Positions 35,701-46,274 of a stretch of 64,000 nucleotides of DNA are shown here, one piece after another; positions within the stretch are counted from its first letter, which is position 1; every line of letters begins with the position of its first letter. This stretch comes from Gigantopelta aegis (lineage: Eukaryota; Mollusca; Gastropoda; Neomphalida; Peltospiridae). The stretch is from contig NC_054706.1 in the NCBI RefSeq assembly GCF_016097555.1, positions 24,914,539 to 24,978,538 of the forward strand. The letters are read 5' to 3'. The notes beneath the pieces are model-generated. The model was given only the letters and a program-made list of their open reading frames with translations. It did no database searches and was not told the origin of the DNA. The translations under genes and the position numbers were made by a program.

Positions 35701-37488
35701 TTAAAATACATTTAATCGGTGCACAGTCCTTCACCGATTAAATGTATTTTAAAATGTGCTGATTCAACAGTGTGACCTTTGGTAATTACATGAGTGGCCA
35801 TCTTGAAATATGGACAAATATGGCTTTAATCCTCCATAAAACTATTACCATCACATAGCACTTCCTTGAAATAGTGGATATATATTGTCTGAAAAATGTA
35901 TGTAGCATACGTAATAGCACGTGTTATTGATTGTACTATTATTAGAATACAGTTGTGATGTAAATTGACTGAAACGAACTAGTGACCTTGTAACGTAGGT
36001 TGGCGGACACTCGGGACGTGTCCCTGTGGTAAAACGCTCGCTTGATACGCGGTCGGTTTGGGATCGATCCCCTGTCTGTGGGACGGTGTATATAAAAGAT
36101 TCTTTGCTACTAATGGAAAAAATGTAGCGGGTTTCCTCAATGTTTGACATCCAATAGTCAATAAATAATAAATCAATATGCTCTAGTGGTGTCGTTAAAC
36201 AAAAACAAAATAGATTAGCGGGTGATAATCATACAATTACCCGCTTTGACAAGTTGCATCTGTAATATCATGGAACAAATTATCAATCGTAGACTTGTCT
36301 GGTATATATACTGGTTGCATCTTTCTAAATTATTAAGGTATTATTTTTATATAATGGCGGTGGCAGCCATTTTAAAATATGACGAACATATAAAATCAAC
36401 CTCCTTAAAACCTGCCTACTCCCGTGTGTGGCCGCTTAATGCTAGGCTCATACTACCAACTGTCACTACGGAGTTGGACAACTCATCGATCTCACGATTC
36501 CTACGATCGTCCCGTTGCTAGTCTGAACACTCTTACAAGCAGAGGAGCGGGACGTAGTCCAGTGGTCGGTCGATCTGGGATCGATCCCCGTCGGTGGGCC
36601 CATTTTAGGATATTTCTCGTCACAGCCAGTGCACCACGACTGGTATATCAAAGGCCGTGGCATGTGCTATCCTGTATGTGGGATGGTGCATATAAAAGAT
36701 CCCTTGCTACCAATGGGAAAATGTAGCGGGTTTCCTCTCTATGACCGTGTCAAAATGACCATATTTTGACATTCAATAACCGATGATTAATAAATCAATG
36801 TGCTCTAGTGGTGTCGTTAAACAAATCAAACATTTCTTATAAGTAGATTCTCGTCGTATACGACGTCTACGGCCGATTAGGTGTTAATCTGAGCGCACCT
36901 CTCGAGAGTTGGGAGTTGTTGATGTTACACCACAACAATCGAGTTGACCAGCTCCGTCGTGACAGTTGATGGTCTGAGCCTAGAATGTGACAGGTTTGAC
37001 TATGCATTAACTTAGATAATACGTACCAATCGTCGTGGGTCCGACGCTACCAGCATTGCAGGTGTATTTGATGCACGGGCCGCTTAATGCTATGGTAAAC
37101 ACTTGGCCGTCGTCATAATTCTGGCCCTGAAAATCACAGCCTGCAGCTGAAAAACAATTAAAGGTTCAAGCTACATTTTGTCAACACTGTACCAGGCTCA
37201 TACCTAGTGGGGGAACGGGATATTAATATCAGAACAGAACAGGATAGATATTTATTACAACAAAATTAACATTAAAATTCTCCTCTTCCATATTCAGTAC
37301 GTAACATGGTTTTCCAGTATATGCGTCACTCACTCCGACAGCTAATAGACAGTGTATCACCCTAATGTGGGTGCCCCCCCCCCCCCCCCCATAATCCTGG
37401 TTACGCGAATTGCATTACTAAAGGGAATATTCTTGGGTTTTAGCCATTTTAAAAGATATCCGGTAAATACAATATGTTTACATATATA

Positions 37489-37529
<41 letters not shown>

Positions 37530-40134
37530 TTAGGGGGGGGGGGGGGGGGACAAACAGGCCAGGTCACAGATTTTAACGTGCACATTGAGAACAAGCTGCT
37601 GTAGCACACGTCTGTCATCAGCGCAGGTGTTGACTTTCGCCGGCTCCTCCGGCCAGAACAGGAAAAGGTTTGAGGGGTGGGAGAGGGAGTCGTCTGCGCT
37701 GACATGTGGAGCCGGTAGCGGGCGACGGGTTTTTGTTGTTGTTGTTGGTTTTTTTGGTGCTATGTTCCGTAGGATAAAAGTCAAAAAATGTTGCGTATGC
37801 GTGCGAGATATGGGGTTTTGCTAATCTCGATAATATAGAAAAACTTCATATTCAATTTTTTAAATATCTAGCTCCAGTTCGATAGAATACTCCTATAAAT
37901 ATGTTATATGGTGAATTTGGAAGAAAACCACTTTACCTGATTGTATTTTGCAGAATGGTCTGTTTTTGGGCTAGACTTTTAACAGGTAGAAGTACAAAAT
38001 TATCCTTGTGCGTTTACAAACAAATGTTTTATGACTTTATTCAATATGGTACAGAATATAAATGGATTGTACATATACAAGATATATTTTACAGACTCGG
38101 TTATAATAATGTATGGGACGCACAGCATTTTATATCTATTCCATGTCTAAAACGAACCATAAAGTTACGACTAGAAGACCAATATACTCAGAACTGGCAC
38201 AACAGTATTACTGAATCAGGGAAATGTTCTACACACCTGCTTTTTAAAGAGAAAATAGAATTTGAAAGTTACTTTAATATACTTAACAGGAAAAATTATA
38301 TTACTTTTCTCCGATTTCGCATATCTAATCACGACTTACCAATTGAAAAGGGCAGGTGGTCCAGTGTTCCAAAAGAAGATAGAACATGTACATTATGTAA
38401 TATAGGTGATATCGGAGATGAGTTTCATCATATTTTTATTTGTGATAAATTCAACAAGGAACGAAAAAGATTACTAAAGCCATACTATGTTATTAGACGA
38501 AATGTAATTAAATTCAGAGAACTGTTCAACTGTAAACGTGTCAGCATCCTTAAAAAAACTTTGTGCACTTATTAATATTATAAATAACCACTTTACCTCC
38601 TGAAAACCCATTTTATATAGCCTAATCTTACGTATTTGTTTGTTATAAACACTTGTCACTTAACGTATGCGTGTATATGTATATATAATTTATATAATGT
38701 ACTCCTCTGATGTCACCGGATGGTGGCTTTGAGTTAAATAAAGTTCTGGACCCATATTCACAAAATATCGTAAGCCTAGTTTTACTCGTAAACGTAAATC
38801 TACGACTGAAGAGCTATTCACGAAACCACGAAAACGTAAGTTACGTGTAAAGTTGGACGTAAATATAAGAGTGCCTCAGGTTGCAACTAACGCTGCACGT
38901 AAGTTGTGTACATATAATAAATCAAGCACGATCGCCGTTATTTACTATTATTTACGGAAACTAGCAGCATTTCCAATAAATGAATCAGTTTGCTATGGCG
39001 AACGCCCACGGATTGAACATATTTGTGTTCCTGATCGAAGGGATGTTTTCGACTTGGCCAATTTCTCCTGAGTTATCTTTTCCTTTTCAAGAAATGTCCT
39101 CAAGTTCGTACCAAAACGCGGATCCCCACCAATACCAAAATGCCATGGTTCACTGTTCGCAATGTTTTTGTTAGCAGACGACAAACAAAATTGCGTTTTG
39201 CGCATTTGTTATTTACCCAGTAGCCATCGTTTCTAATGTGTTTTTATTAATTACTCCAGTGAGAATGTTAAATCGTAGATTTACATCCAACTAAGTTACG
39301 TTTACATTTACGACCATCTTTGAGAATAAGGTGCTTCTTGCACGTAAACGTAAATCTACGGCACACGTAAGTGCTAGTCGTAGACGTAAATTTACACTTT
39401 TTTGTGAATATGGGTCCTGTTCTGTTCTGTAATTTTTTAAAGGTAATTTTGACACCTAATTTAAAATGTTTCATCGAAATTGAAATGGTGCTGATTGGTT
39501 GATTTGAATTAGTTGATCTAAAGGTAGCTCTTTGCTGGAACCTTGCCTCAATGGAGGATGTGGTGGTTGGGCTCCCATAGGTGCTCTGTGATTAGTCCTT
39601 CGGTCTAAAAACGCAGGACACACCCTTTAAAGGGACATTCCTGAGTTGGCTGCAATTTTTAAGATGTTATCGACTAACAGAGACGTTTTAACGATTGTAA
39701 TTACATATCAAATATATTTTTTGCATAAAATATTAGTGGTTGTATATTAAACGCATTTCTGATCGTTCTAATATTTATACTAAGTTAAATTTCATTTTAT
39801 TTCCTAAAATATAATTTTTTCGTACATACGAAATTATTTGAAGACAAAATCCGGTTTGGGCTTCTTACAAGTATTAAGACAATCAGAAACACATTGAATA
39901 TACAGACACTGATATTCTAAACAATAAAATATATTTAATATATAAATTTAATCGTAGAAATATTGTATTAGTCGGAAACATCTTACAATGCAGCAAACAC
40001 AGGAATGTCCCTTTAATTCGGTGGTTTTCAATGAAAGAGTAAATAACAATCGTTCACTAACCTCTCTTTTCTCTCTCACTTGGGTGAGCAAGCAGCACTG
40101 TCGCCAGACACAAAACGCCAACCAGGGATAACAT
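32571..40134 (-). CDS. Gene B: small secreted 12-Cys protein, complete four-exon gene
   Basis: Exons 40062-40134, 37027-37146, 33074-33202 and 32571-32710, every junction phase 1, 153 residues in all. Signal peptide [16 protein letters not shown], then HPSEREKR with a dibasic site. Three modules follow with 3, 4 and 5 cysteines; the twelve could form six disulfides. Exon 2 and the start of exon 3 resemble a VWC domain; exon 4 ([26 protein letters not shown]) I cannot place. It is likely secreted and processed, but the role is unknown. Donors are GTTAGT, GTACGT and GTGTGT, the last a weak one. Intron 2 carries a 17-copy array of its own acceptor, and intron 1 a truncated LINE. A MITE begins 88 bp upstream of the ATG, so the promoter is either very compact, inside the MITE, or beyond it with an untranslated first exon. 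Confidence 0.82.
32815..32990 (-). mobile_element. Old degenerate SINE in gene B intron 3
   Basis: Minus-strand A box GTAACTCAGCGGCAAAGCGC and the core with CCACCATTGGTATAAC. Intron sequence next to it (ACCCGCGGCTAAC) also occurs in gene C intron 3 (about 51280). Confidence 0.6.
33074..33202 (-). CDS. Gene B exon 3: 4-Cys module
   Basis: Acceptor TATCTATTTAG before 33202. Product [20 protein letters not shown], then [20 protein letters not shown]. Ends ATTATG|GTGTGT at 33073. Confidence 0.82.
33196..34640 (-). repeat. 82-95 bp minisatellite carrying the exon 3 splice acceptor, 17 copies
   Basis: Seventeen CTCTAAAT-type blocks on the + strand, counting the real exon 3 border. On the transcribed strand each unit reads GATTATTTGCATTATCTATT then TAG|AGTGTAAG, the authentic acceptor plus eight exon bases, and goes on TGTTTGGGTGGG(TGG)n. 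The number of TGG triplets causes most of the length differences. Every copy keeps TTTAG|AG. Most also make GTAAGT; the copy near 33535 has GTAAAT. Genes A and C have one acceptor only. Confidence 0.92.
34640..34960. repeat. Low-complexity (GTTTT)n, (GTAT)n and poly-G block
   Basis: Expanded counterpart of 10780-10975 in gene A intron 2. It includes a poly-G of about 16 at 34828 and (TTTTG)n at 34885-34920. Confidence 0.9.
35087..35363 (-). mobile_element. SINE with (CATT)n tail
   Basis: A 277-bp minus-strand insertion with the 12-bp target duplication ATCAAGTGTGGA at 35075-35086 and 35364-35375. Absent from the collinear place in gene A. A second copy is at 46275-46551. Its 5' part (CCTGCGCGTGCTGTAACC) is not like the other SINE heads; the tail shares CCAATAGCCGATGT and GTGTCGTTAAA with them. 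Confidence 0.85.
35679..35774. repeat. Perfect 43-bp inverted repeat with 10-base loop
   Basis: Arms 35679-35721 and 35732-35774 are exact reverse complements (CACACTGTTGAATCAGC.. against ..GCTGATTCAACAGTGTG). The left-arm counterpart (about 9740-9785) has only one arm. Confidence 0.95.
36003..36210 (+). mobile_element. SINE, head I / tail b, shortened
   Basis: GGTAAAACGCTCGCTTGATA head, TATATAAAAGATTCTTTGCT core, tail CTCTAGTGGTGTCGTTAAAC. It sits inside a repeat also found at 45110-45330. Confidence 0.75.
36232..36330 (+). pseudogene. Small LINE reverse-transcriptase remnant
   Basis: The frame ALTSCICNIMEQIINRRLVW matches the 'LTSC.CK.MERM.NRRL.W' block of Jockey-group RTs. The larger remnant at 45300-45668 has the same block. 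Confidence 0.6.
36436..36985. mobile_element. TIR element in gene B intron 2 (split by a SINE)
   Basis: Ends AATGCTAGGCTCATACTACC and GTCTGAGCCTAG mirror each other. Partner of 3105-9496 in gene A and 51990-52672 in gene C. Confidence 0.7.
36541..36835 (+). mobile_element. SINE, head I / tail b, full length
   Basis: The target duplication CTTACAAGCAGA is repeated as CTTATAAGTAGA after it. Nested in the TIR element. Ends GTGTCGTTAAACAAATCAAA. Confidence 0.85.
37027..37146 (-). CDS. Gene B exon 2: VWC-like half module
   Basis: Acceptor TTGTTTTTCAG, donor ATTG|GTACGT. Product [17 protein letters not shown], then [12 protein letters not shown]. Confidence 0.82.
37205..37365 (-). mobile_element. 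LINE 3' tail in gene B intron 1
   Basis: The minus strand ends TATCCTGTTCTGTTCTGAT after AATAAATATC. Same piece as 2005-2136 and 60885-61020. A poly-C lies next to it at about 37376-37390. Confidence 0.6.
37813..39430 (+). pseudogene. 5'-truncated LINE: C-terminal part of a reverse transcriptase ORF
   Basis: From 37813 the frame GFANLDNIEKLHIQFFKYLA runs through one TAG (near 37882) into NMLYGEFGRKPLYL and on to 38575. It includes RFRISNHDLPIEKGRW and CTLCN...DEFHHIFIC, the C-terminal cysteine-histidine motif of molluscan and cnidarian non-LTR RTs. The 3' end is AATAAAGTTCTG, then (CTGTT)n. A fold-back element (38749-39418) has landed within the last bases. Confidence 0.8.
38749..39418. mobile_element. 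670-bp TIR element with 3-bp target duplication
   Basis: The ends GACCCATATTCACAAAA and TTTTGTGAATATGGGTC are exact inverted copies, and CGTAAATCTACG motifs recur inside both ends. CTG on both sides is a plausible 3-bp target duplication. PIF/Harbinger-like origin is possible; no transposase is recognised. Confidence 0.75.
39627..40016. mobile_element. TTAA MITE family 2 in gene B intron 1
   Basis: TTAAAGGGACATTCCTGAG on the left and GGAATGTCCCTTTAA on the right. The two halves are imperfect inverted copies (CTGATCGTTCTAATATT against AGTATTAAGACAATCAG). A second copy is at 46620-46976. Confidence 0.85.
40062..40134 (-). CDS. Gene B exon 1: signal peptide
   Basis: [18 protein letters not shown] then SEREKR, donor G|GTTAGT at 40061. 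Identical in protein to gene C exon 1. The bases before the ATG (TTTTAACCAG|ATATCCCTGAAG) look like a splice acceptor, so an untranslated first exon is possible. Confidence 0.82.
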
Positions 40135-40373
40135 CTTCAGGGATATCTGGTTAAAATGTGTAATAGAATATCCTGGGCAGTCAGCACAGATAGCCGAGAT
40201 GTCTGCCTAGGATAGCGTACATTAAAATGACAGACCCTAGTTTTTAAACACCACGGCGTATTTTTCACCATTAAAGCTACTTTTCACAATTAAAATCAGA
40301 CTACTTATATTTTATTGTTTCGAACATCCATTTCCATACATCTGAAGCGTTTGTGGTCATCCTAGTGTAACGC

Positions 40374-40703
40374 GGGGCGAGACGTAGCCCAGTGGTAAAG
40401 CGCTCGCTTGATGCGCTGTCGGTTTGGGATCGATTCCAGTCAGTGGGCCCATTGGGCTATTTCTCGCTCCAGCCAGTGCACCACGACAGGTACATCAAAG
40501 GCCGCGGTATGTGATATCCTGTCTGTCGGCTGATGCAAATAAAAGATCCCTTGCTGCTAATCGAAAAGAGTAGCCCATGAAGTGGCGACAGCGGGTTTGC
40601 TCCCTTAATACATGTGCGGTCCTTAACCATATGTCCGACGCCATATTACCGTAATTATAATGGGTTGAGTGCGTCGTTAAATAAAACATTTCCTTCCTTC
40701 CAG
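40374..40703 (+). mobile_element. SINE, head I / tail a, full length
   Basis: Target duplication GTGTAACGC at 40365-40373 and 40704-40712. A clean copy: head GACGTAGCCCAGTGGTAAAG, tail (CCTT)n. Confidence 0.9.
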
Positions 40704-40913
40704 GTGTAACGCGCGTACCTCTGACAAATAATGGTTATAGAGACAAGATCTAGTCTAGTTATATAGGGTATTCCTCCGTTTCAACATCGACCACAGACTC
40801 TTGTTTCAGTGTATTTTAACTTATCCAGATGTCTTACAGGATTGTAGATTAACCAACGTAATGTCTATTTTCACTCGTTCAAAGTAGGGTCTGCGACTTT
40901 AAGTAAACGTAGA

Positions 40914-41308
40914 CCGGCCTCAGTGGCGTCGTGGTTAGGCCATCGGTCTACAGGCCGGTAGGTACTGGGTTCGGATGCCAGTCGAGGCATGGCATTTTTA
41001 ATCCAGATACCGACTTCAAACTCTGAGTGAGTGCTCCACAAGGCTCATTGGGTAGGTGTAAATCACTTGCACCGACCAGTGATCCATAACTGGTTCAACA
41101 AAGGCCATGGTTTGTGCTATCCTGCCTGTGGCAAGTGCAAATAAAAGATGCCTTTCTGCCTGTCGTAAAAGAGTAGCCTATGTGGCGACAGCAGGTTTCC
41201 TCTAAAAAACCCAGTGTCAGAATGACCATATGTTTGACGTCCAAAAGCCGGTGATAAGAAAAAATCAATGTGCTCTAGTGGCGTCGTTAAATAAAACAAC
41301 TTTACTTT
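40914..41308 (+). mobile_element. Chimeric SINE, head II / tail b
   Basis: Head GGCCTCAGTGGCGTCGTGG; after the core the tail changes to GTTTGACGTCCAAAAGCCGG and CTCTAGTGGCGTCGTTAAAT. AAACGTA lies on both sides. Confidence 0.8.
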
Positions 41309-41309
41309 A

Positions 41310-44284
41310 ATCAAACGTAATGTCTATTTTCACTCGTTCAAACTGGGATCTGCGACTTTAACCAAACGCAGTGTCTATTTTCACTCGTTCAAACTGGGAT
41401 TTTCGACTTTTACGAAACGTAACGTAGTGTCTATTTTCACTCGTTCAAACTGGGGTCTGCGACTTTAACCAAACGCAGTGTCTATTTTCACTCGTTCAAA
41501 CTGGGATCTGCGACTTTAACGAAACGTAACGTAGTGTCTATTTTCACTCGTTCAAACTGGGATCTGCGACTTTAACAAACCGCAGTGTCTATTTTCACTC
41601 GTTCAAACTTGGGTCTGCGACTTTAACGAAACGTAACGTAGTGTCTATTTTCACACGTTCAAACTGGGGTCTGCGACTTTATCCAAACGCAGTGTCTTAT
41701 TTCACTCGTTCAAACTGGGGTCTGCGACTTTTAACGAAACGTAACGTAGTGTCTATTTTCACTCATTCAAACTGGGGTCTGCGACTTTAACCAAACGCAG
41801 TGTCTTATTTCACTCGTTCAAACTGGGGTCTGCGACTTTAACCAAACGCAGTGTATATTTTCACTCGTTCAAACTGGGATCTGCGACTTTAACGAAGCGT
41901 AACGTAGTGTCTATTTCCACTCGTTCAAACTGGGGTCTGCGACTTTAATGAAACGTAACGCAGTGTCTATTTTCACTCGTTCAAACTGGGGTCTGCGACT
42001 TTAACGAAACGTAACGCAGTGTCTATTTTCAATCGTTCAAACTGGGGTCTGCGACTTTAATGAAACGTAGTGTCTTATTTCACTCGTTCAAACTGGGGTC
42101 TGCGACTTTAACGAAACGTAGTGTCTATTTTCACTCGTTCAAACTGGGATCTGCTACTTTAACCAAACGTAGTGTCTACTTTCACTCGTTCAAACTGGGT
42201 ATGCGACTTTAACCAAACGTAGCGTCTATTATCCCTCGTTCAAACTGGGATCTGCGACTTTAACGAAACGTAACGTAGTGTCTATTTCCACTCGTTCAAA
42301 CTGGGGTCTGCGACTTTAATGAAACGTAACGCAGTGTCTATTTCCACTCGTTCAAACTGGGGTCTGCGACTTTAATGAAACGTAACGCAGTGTCTATTTT
42401 CACTCGTTCAAACTGGGGTCTGCGACTTTAATGAAACGTAACGTAGTGTCTATTTTCACTCGTTCAAACTGGGGTCTGCGACTTTAACCAAACGCAGTGT
42501 CTATTTTCACTCGTTCAAACTGGGGTCTGCGACTTTAACCAAACGCAGTGTATATTTTCATTCGTTCAAACTGGGATCTGCGACTTTAACGAAACGTAAC
42601 GTAGTGTCTATTTCCACTCGTTCAAACTGGGGTCTGCGACTTTAATGAAACGTAACGCAGTGTCTATTTTCACTCGTTCAAACTGGGGTCTGCGACTTTA
42701 ACGAAACGTAACGCAGTGTCTATTTTCACTCGTTCAAACTGGGGTCTGCGACTTTAATGAAACGTAGTGTCTTATTTCACTCGTTCAAACTGGGGTCTGT
42801 GACTTTAACGAAACGTAGTGTCTATTTTCACTCGTTCAAACTGTATCTGCTACTTTAACCAAACGTAGTGTCTATTTTCACTCGTTCAAACTGGGTATGC
42901 GACTTTAACCAAACGTAGCGTCTATTATCCCTCGTTCAAACTGGGATCTGCGACTTTAACGAAACGTAACGTAGTGTCTGTTTCCACTCGTTCAAACTGG
43001 GGTCTGCGACTTTAACGAAACGTAACGTAGTGTCTATTTTCACTCGTTCAAACTGGGGTCTGCGACTTTAACCAAACGCAGTGTCTATTTTCACTCGTTC
43101 AAACTGGGATCTGCTACTTTAACCAAACGTAGTGTCTATTTTCACTCGTTCAAACTGGGGTATGCGACTTTAACCAAACGTAGCGTCTATTATCACTCGT
43201 TCAAACTGGAATCTGCGACTTTAACGAAACGTAACGCAGTGTCTATTTCCATTCGTTCAAACTGGGGTCTGCGACTTTATTGAAACGTAACGCAGTGTCT
43301 ATTTTCACTCGTTCAAACTGGGGTCTGCGACTTTAATGAAACGTAGTGTCTTATTTCACTCGTTCAAACTGGGGTCTGCGACTTTAACGAAACGTAACGT
43401 AGTGTCTATTTTCACTCGTTCAAACTGGGGTCTGCGACTTTAACCAAACGCAGTGTCTTATTTCACTCGTTCAAACTGGGGTCTGCGACTTTAATGAAAC
43501 GTAGTGTCTTATTTCACTCGTTCAAACTGGGGTCTGCGACTTTAACGAAACGTAACGTAGTGTCTATTTTCACTCGTTCAAACTGGGGTCTGCGACTTTA
43601 ATGAAACGTAGTGTCTTATTTCACTCGTTCAAACTGGGGTCTGCGACTTTAACGAAACGTAACGTAGTGTCTATTTTCACTCGTTCAAACTGGGGTCTGC
43701 GACTTTAACCAAACGCAGTGTCTATTTTCACTCGTTCAAACTGGGATCTGCGACTTTAACGAAACGTAACGTAGTGTCTATTTTCACTCGTTCAAACTGG
43801 GATCTGCGACTTTAACGAAACGTAACGTAGTGTCTATTTTCACTCGTTCAAAATGGGATCTGCGACTTTAACCAAACGCAGTGTCTATTTTCACTCGTTC
43901 AAACTGGGGTCTGCGACTTTATCGAAACGTAAGGTAGTGTCTATTTTCACTCGTTCAAACTGGGATCTGCGACTTTAACCAAACGCAGTGTCTATTTTCA
44001 CTCGTTCAAACTGGGGTCTGCGACTTTAACCAAACGTAGTGTCTATTTTCACTCGTTCACACTGGGGTCTGCGACTTTAACCAAACGTAGTGTCTATTTT
44101 CACTGGTTCAAACTGGGGTCTGCGACTTTAACCAAACGCAGTGTCTATTTTCACTCGTTCAAACTGGGGTCTGCTACTTTAACCAAACGTAGTGTCTATT
44201 TTCACTCGTTCAAACTGGGGTCTGCTACTTTAACCAAACGCAGTATCTATTATCACTCGTTCAAACTGGGGTCTGCGACTTTAA
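41310..44284 (+). repeat. About 50-57 bp tandem array from the MITE terminus, roughly 55-58 copies
   Basis: Core GTGTCTATTTTCACTCGTTC, then AAACTGGGGTCTGCGACTTT; the linker is either AACGAAACGTAACGTA or AACCAAACGCA. The two linker types alternate irregularly. A three-unit block with CTGCTACTTT, GGGTATGCGACT and CGTCTATTATC recurs near 42150, 42845 and 43110, which is a higher-order repeat. Confidence 0.92.
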
Positions 44285-45299
44285 CAGTGAGGACGAAAAT
44301 AAATGAAGATATAAAAAAAAATGCGCTAATAGCTGAACTTAATAGTAATCCATTATTTCTTTCCAGTCAGTGCATAGCAAGCACCTGGGATATATATACT
44401 CACGAGAGCGTGCTTTAACCTTTCAGTAGGGTATACGTGTCAACATTTATACATTCCTCTAGCAGTCTGCGTTATCAAACTACATAAATGGGACGGGATT
44501 GATCTCAGTCGATTTGCTTATGTCACAGGATCGAACCACTTGAGTGGACCCCATTCTCTGATTGGTTATTTTGAAGATAGATCAGTTCCATCTTACACAA
44601 AAAAAAACCCCGACCATAACCCCCCCCCCCCCCCCCCCCGAAGAAAAAACCCCATTATTCTGCAACTAAAATAATTATTTAAAATCAACGAACTCTTGTC
44701 TGATTTTATTTTTCACGATACATAATTTGAAACAATAACTTTAAAGATGTAATTTTGAACGTGTTTCAGTTGCATCTTAGTTTCTCTAACCAAATCAACA
44801 TATATAAACACACAATTGTTTAATTCCTAAACAAAATAACAAAGTTTACTATTTGCAACAAACCCTAATACTGTTTACCTTACGACTGTTGAACACTACG
44901 TACTGCAACGTCTGTTGATTCCGAGGGAGTGCGGTGATGTTCTAAGAACACGCTTTTTAAAGAGGAAGAATTAATTACCAACAAGGGGAACAGTCGATAT
45001 TATAACCGTATTATTGAAAAACGTGTATTAATGCATATTTCTATAGGTAACAGATTGCGATATTACTTCAACGAAATATTTTCAATTGATCCATAAGAAA
45101 AACGTGTCTAAAAAACAATGTATGTAGCATACGCAATAACACGTGTTATTGATTATAATAATTTAAATTATGTGGTATATACGTAACTTTGCTCATGTCA
45201 CGTTTACAAACTATCGTCAGAATACAATTATAAAATGATTGTTATGTATATTGACTCTAACGAACTAGTGGCTTTGGTTTGCGGGTGGAAATAATATAA
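44285..45299. other. Duplicated flank and SINE fragment, no gene
   Basis: A head I SINE fragment lies at about 44490-44590, and a poly-C of about 19 at 44620. The block 44690-44950 (ACGAACTCTTGTCTGATTTT, ACACTACGTACTGCAACGTC) repeats at 63775-64000 beside gene C. 45110-45270 matches 35880-36000. Confidence 0.6.
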
Positions 45300-45668
45300 T
45301 TATACCCGTTTTGACAAGTTGCATCTGTAAAACCATGGAGCGAATGATCAACCGTAGACTTGTCTGGTATACCGAGTCTCACAAATTGCTTTGTCTTGTT
45401 AATTTCAAATGTTTTGTGGGGATGCTTTCATCCATAACCAGCATATTGTATCGGGGTTTTTTGTCCCCTGGAGAAAGCTTATGATACCACGTAGAAGCAA
45501 TGGATTTCGAAAGACCTCCATAACATGGGCCTAAGAGGTCGTATGCCAGACTTTATCTCTTAACAGATACGTCTTTCAAGGTACGAGTGGGATCTACGTT
45601 ATCCGATTCTCACTCCCAAGAGATGGGTGTGCCTCAATGTAGCATCCTGTCGGTAATCATATTTTTTT
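45300..45668 (+). pseudogene. Jockey-group LINE reverse-transcriptase fragment
   Basis: In shifting frames it reads SCICKTMERMINRRLVWYT, then FKVRVGSTLSDSHSQEMGVP and QCSILSV, the RT palm block normally GVPQGSILSV. Heavily decayed. Confidence 0.7.
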
Positions 45669-46274
45669 GTGTTTAATGAAAGGTGTGACCATCCTCTAAA
45701 TATATATTAAAACCATTATTGTTATTGTGGAACTAAGTTGCATAAATTATGACGTCACAAACATGAAAAAGTGTTCTTTTTAAAACAAAGTCGCTTTTTA
45801 TTTTTATCTGTGGATTTCTGGTGCATGTTTCCAGCTCAGTGTAGTGTCATTTAGTAGAACATATATCTGTGGTATGTAAAATGTATACTGTATGGGATGT
45901 AGTGTCTTGGTAATGTTGATTATTAGTTTTCATGTTGACGCCAATGACCATATTGGTAGTGGTATATAACGTTTTTATTACAGAAGCTAGAAACACAGTT
46001 CTGATGTTGAATGAAAGGTCTGACCAAGCTAAGTTGCATAAATTATGATGTAAAAAATGTAACCTGTTTCCTCAAAGACAATGTGTCAAAATGATTAATT
46101 AATCAATGTGATCTAGTGGTGTCGTTAAACAAAACATACTATAACTGTTATAATGGACAGTAACTTCTTTTTTTTTCTTCAAATAAATGAGAAACATAAT
46201 TCAGTAGTTATGATCTCCATCCCACTCAATTTCTTGAAACGAAGAAGGCACAAGTTCAGTGTAGAACTAGGAAA

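Larger units (their letters stand above)
40222..44284 (+). mobile_element. MITE family 1 beside gene B, right end expanded into an array
   Basis: TTAA at 40222 and 44281. The left 600 bases follow the MITE, with two SINEs inserted. From 41310 the terminal 50 bases are repeated some 55-58 times. The left end is 88 bp from the gene B ATG. Confidence 0.85.

Noticed and set aside
38853-39205. Frames of 64-72 codons inside the TIR element
   Set aside because: A Harbinger-type protein was considered, but no catalytic or DNA-binding motif can be shown.
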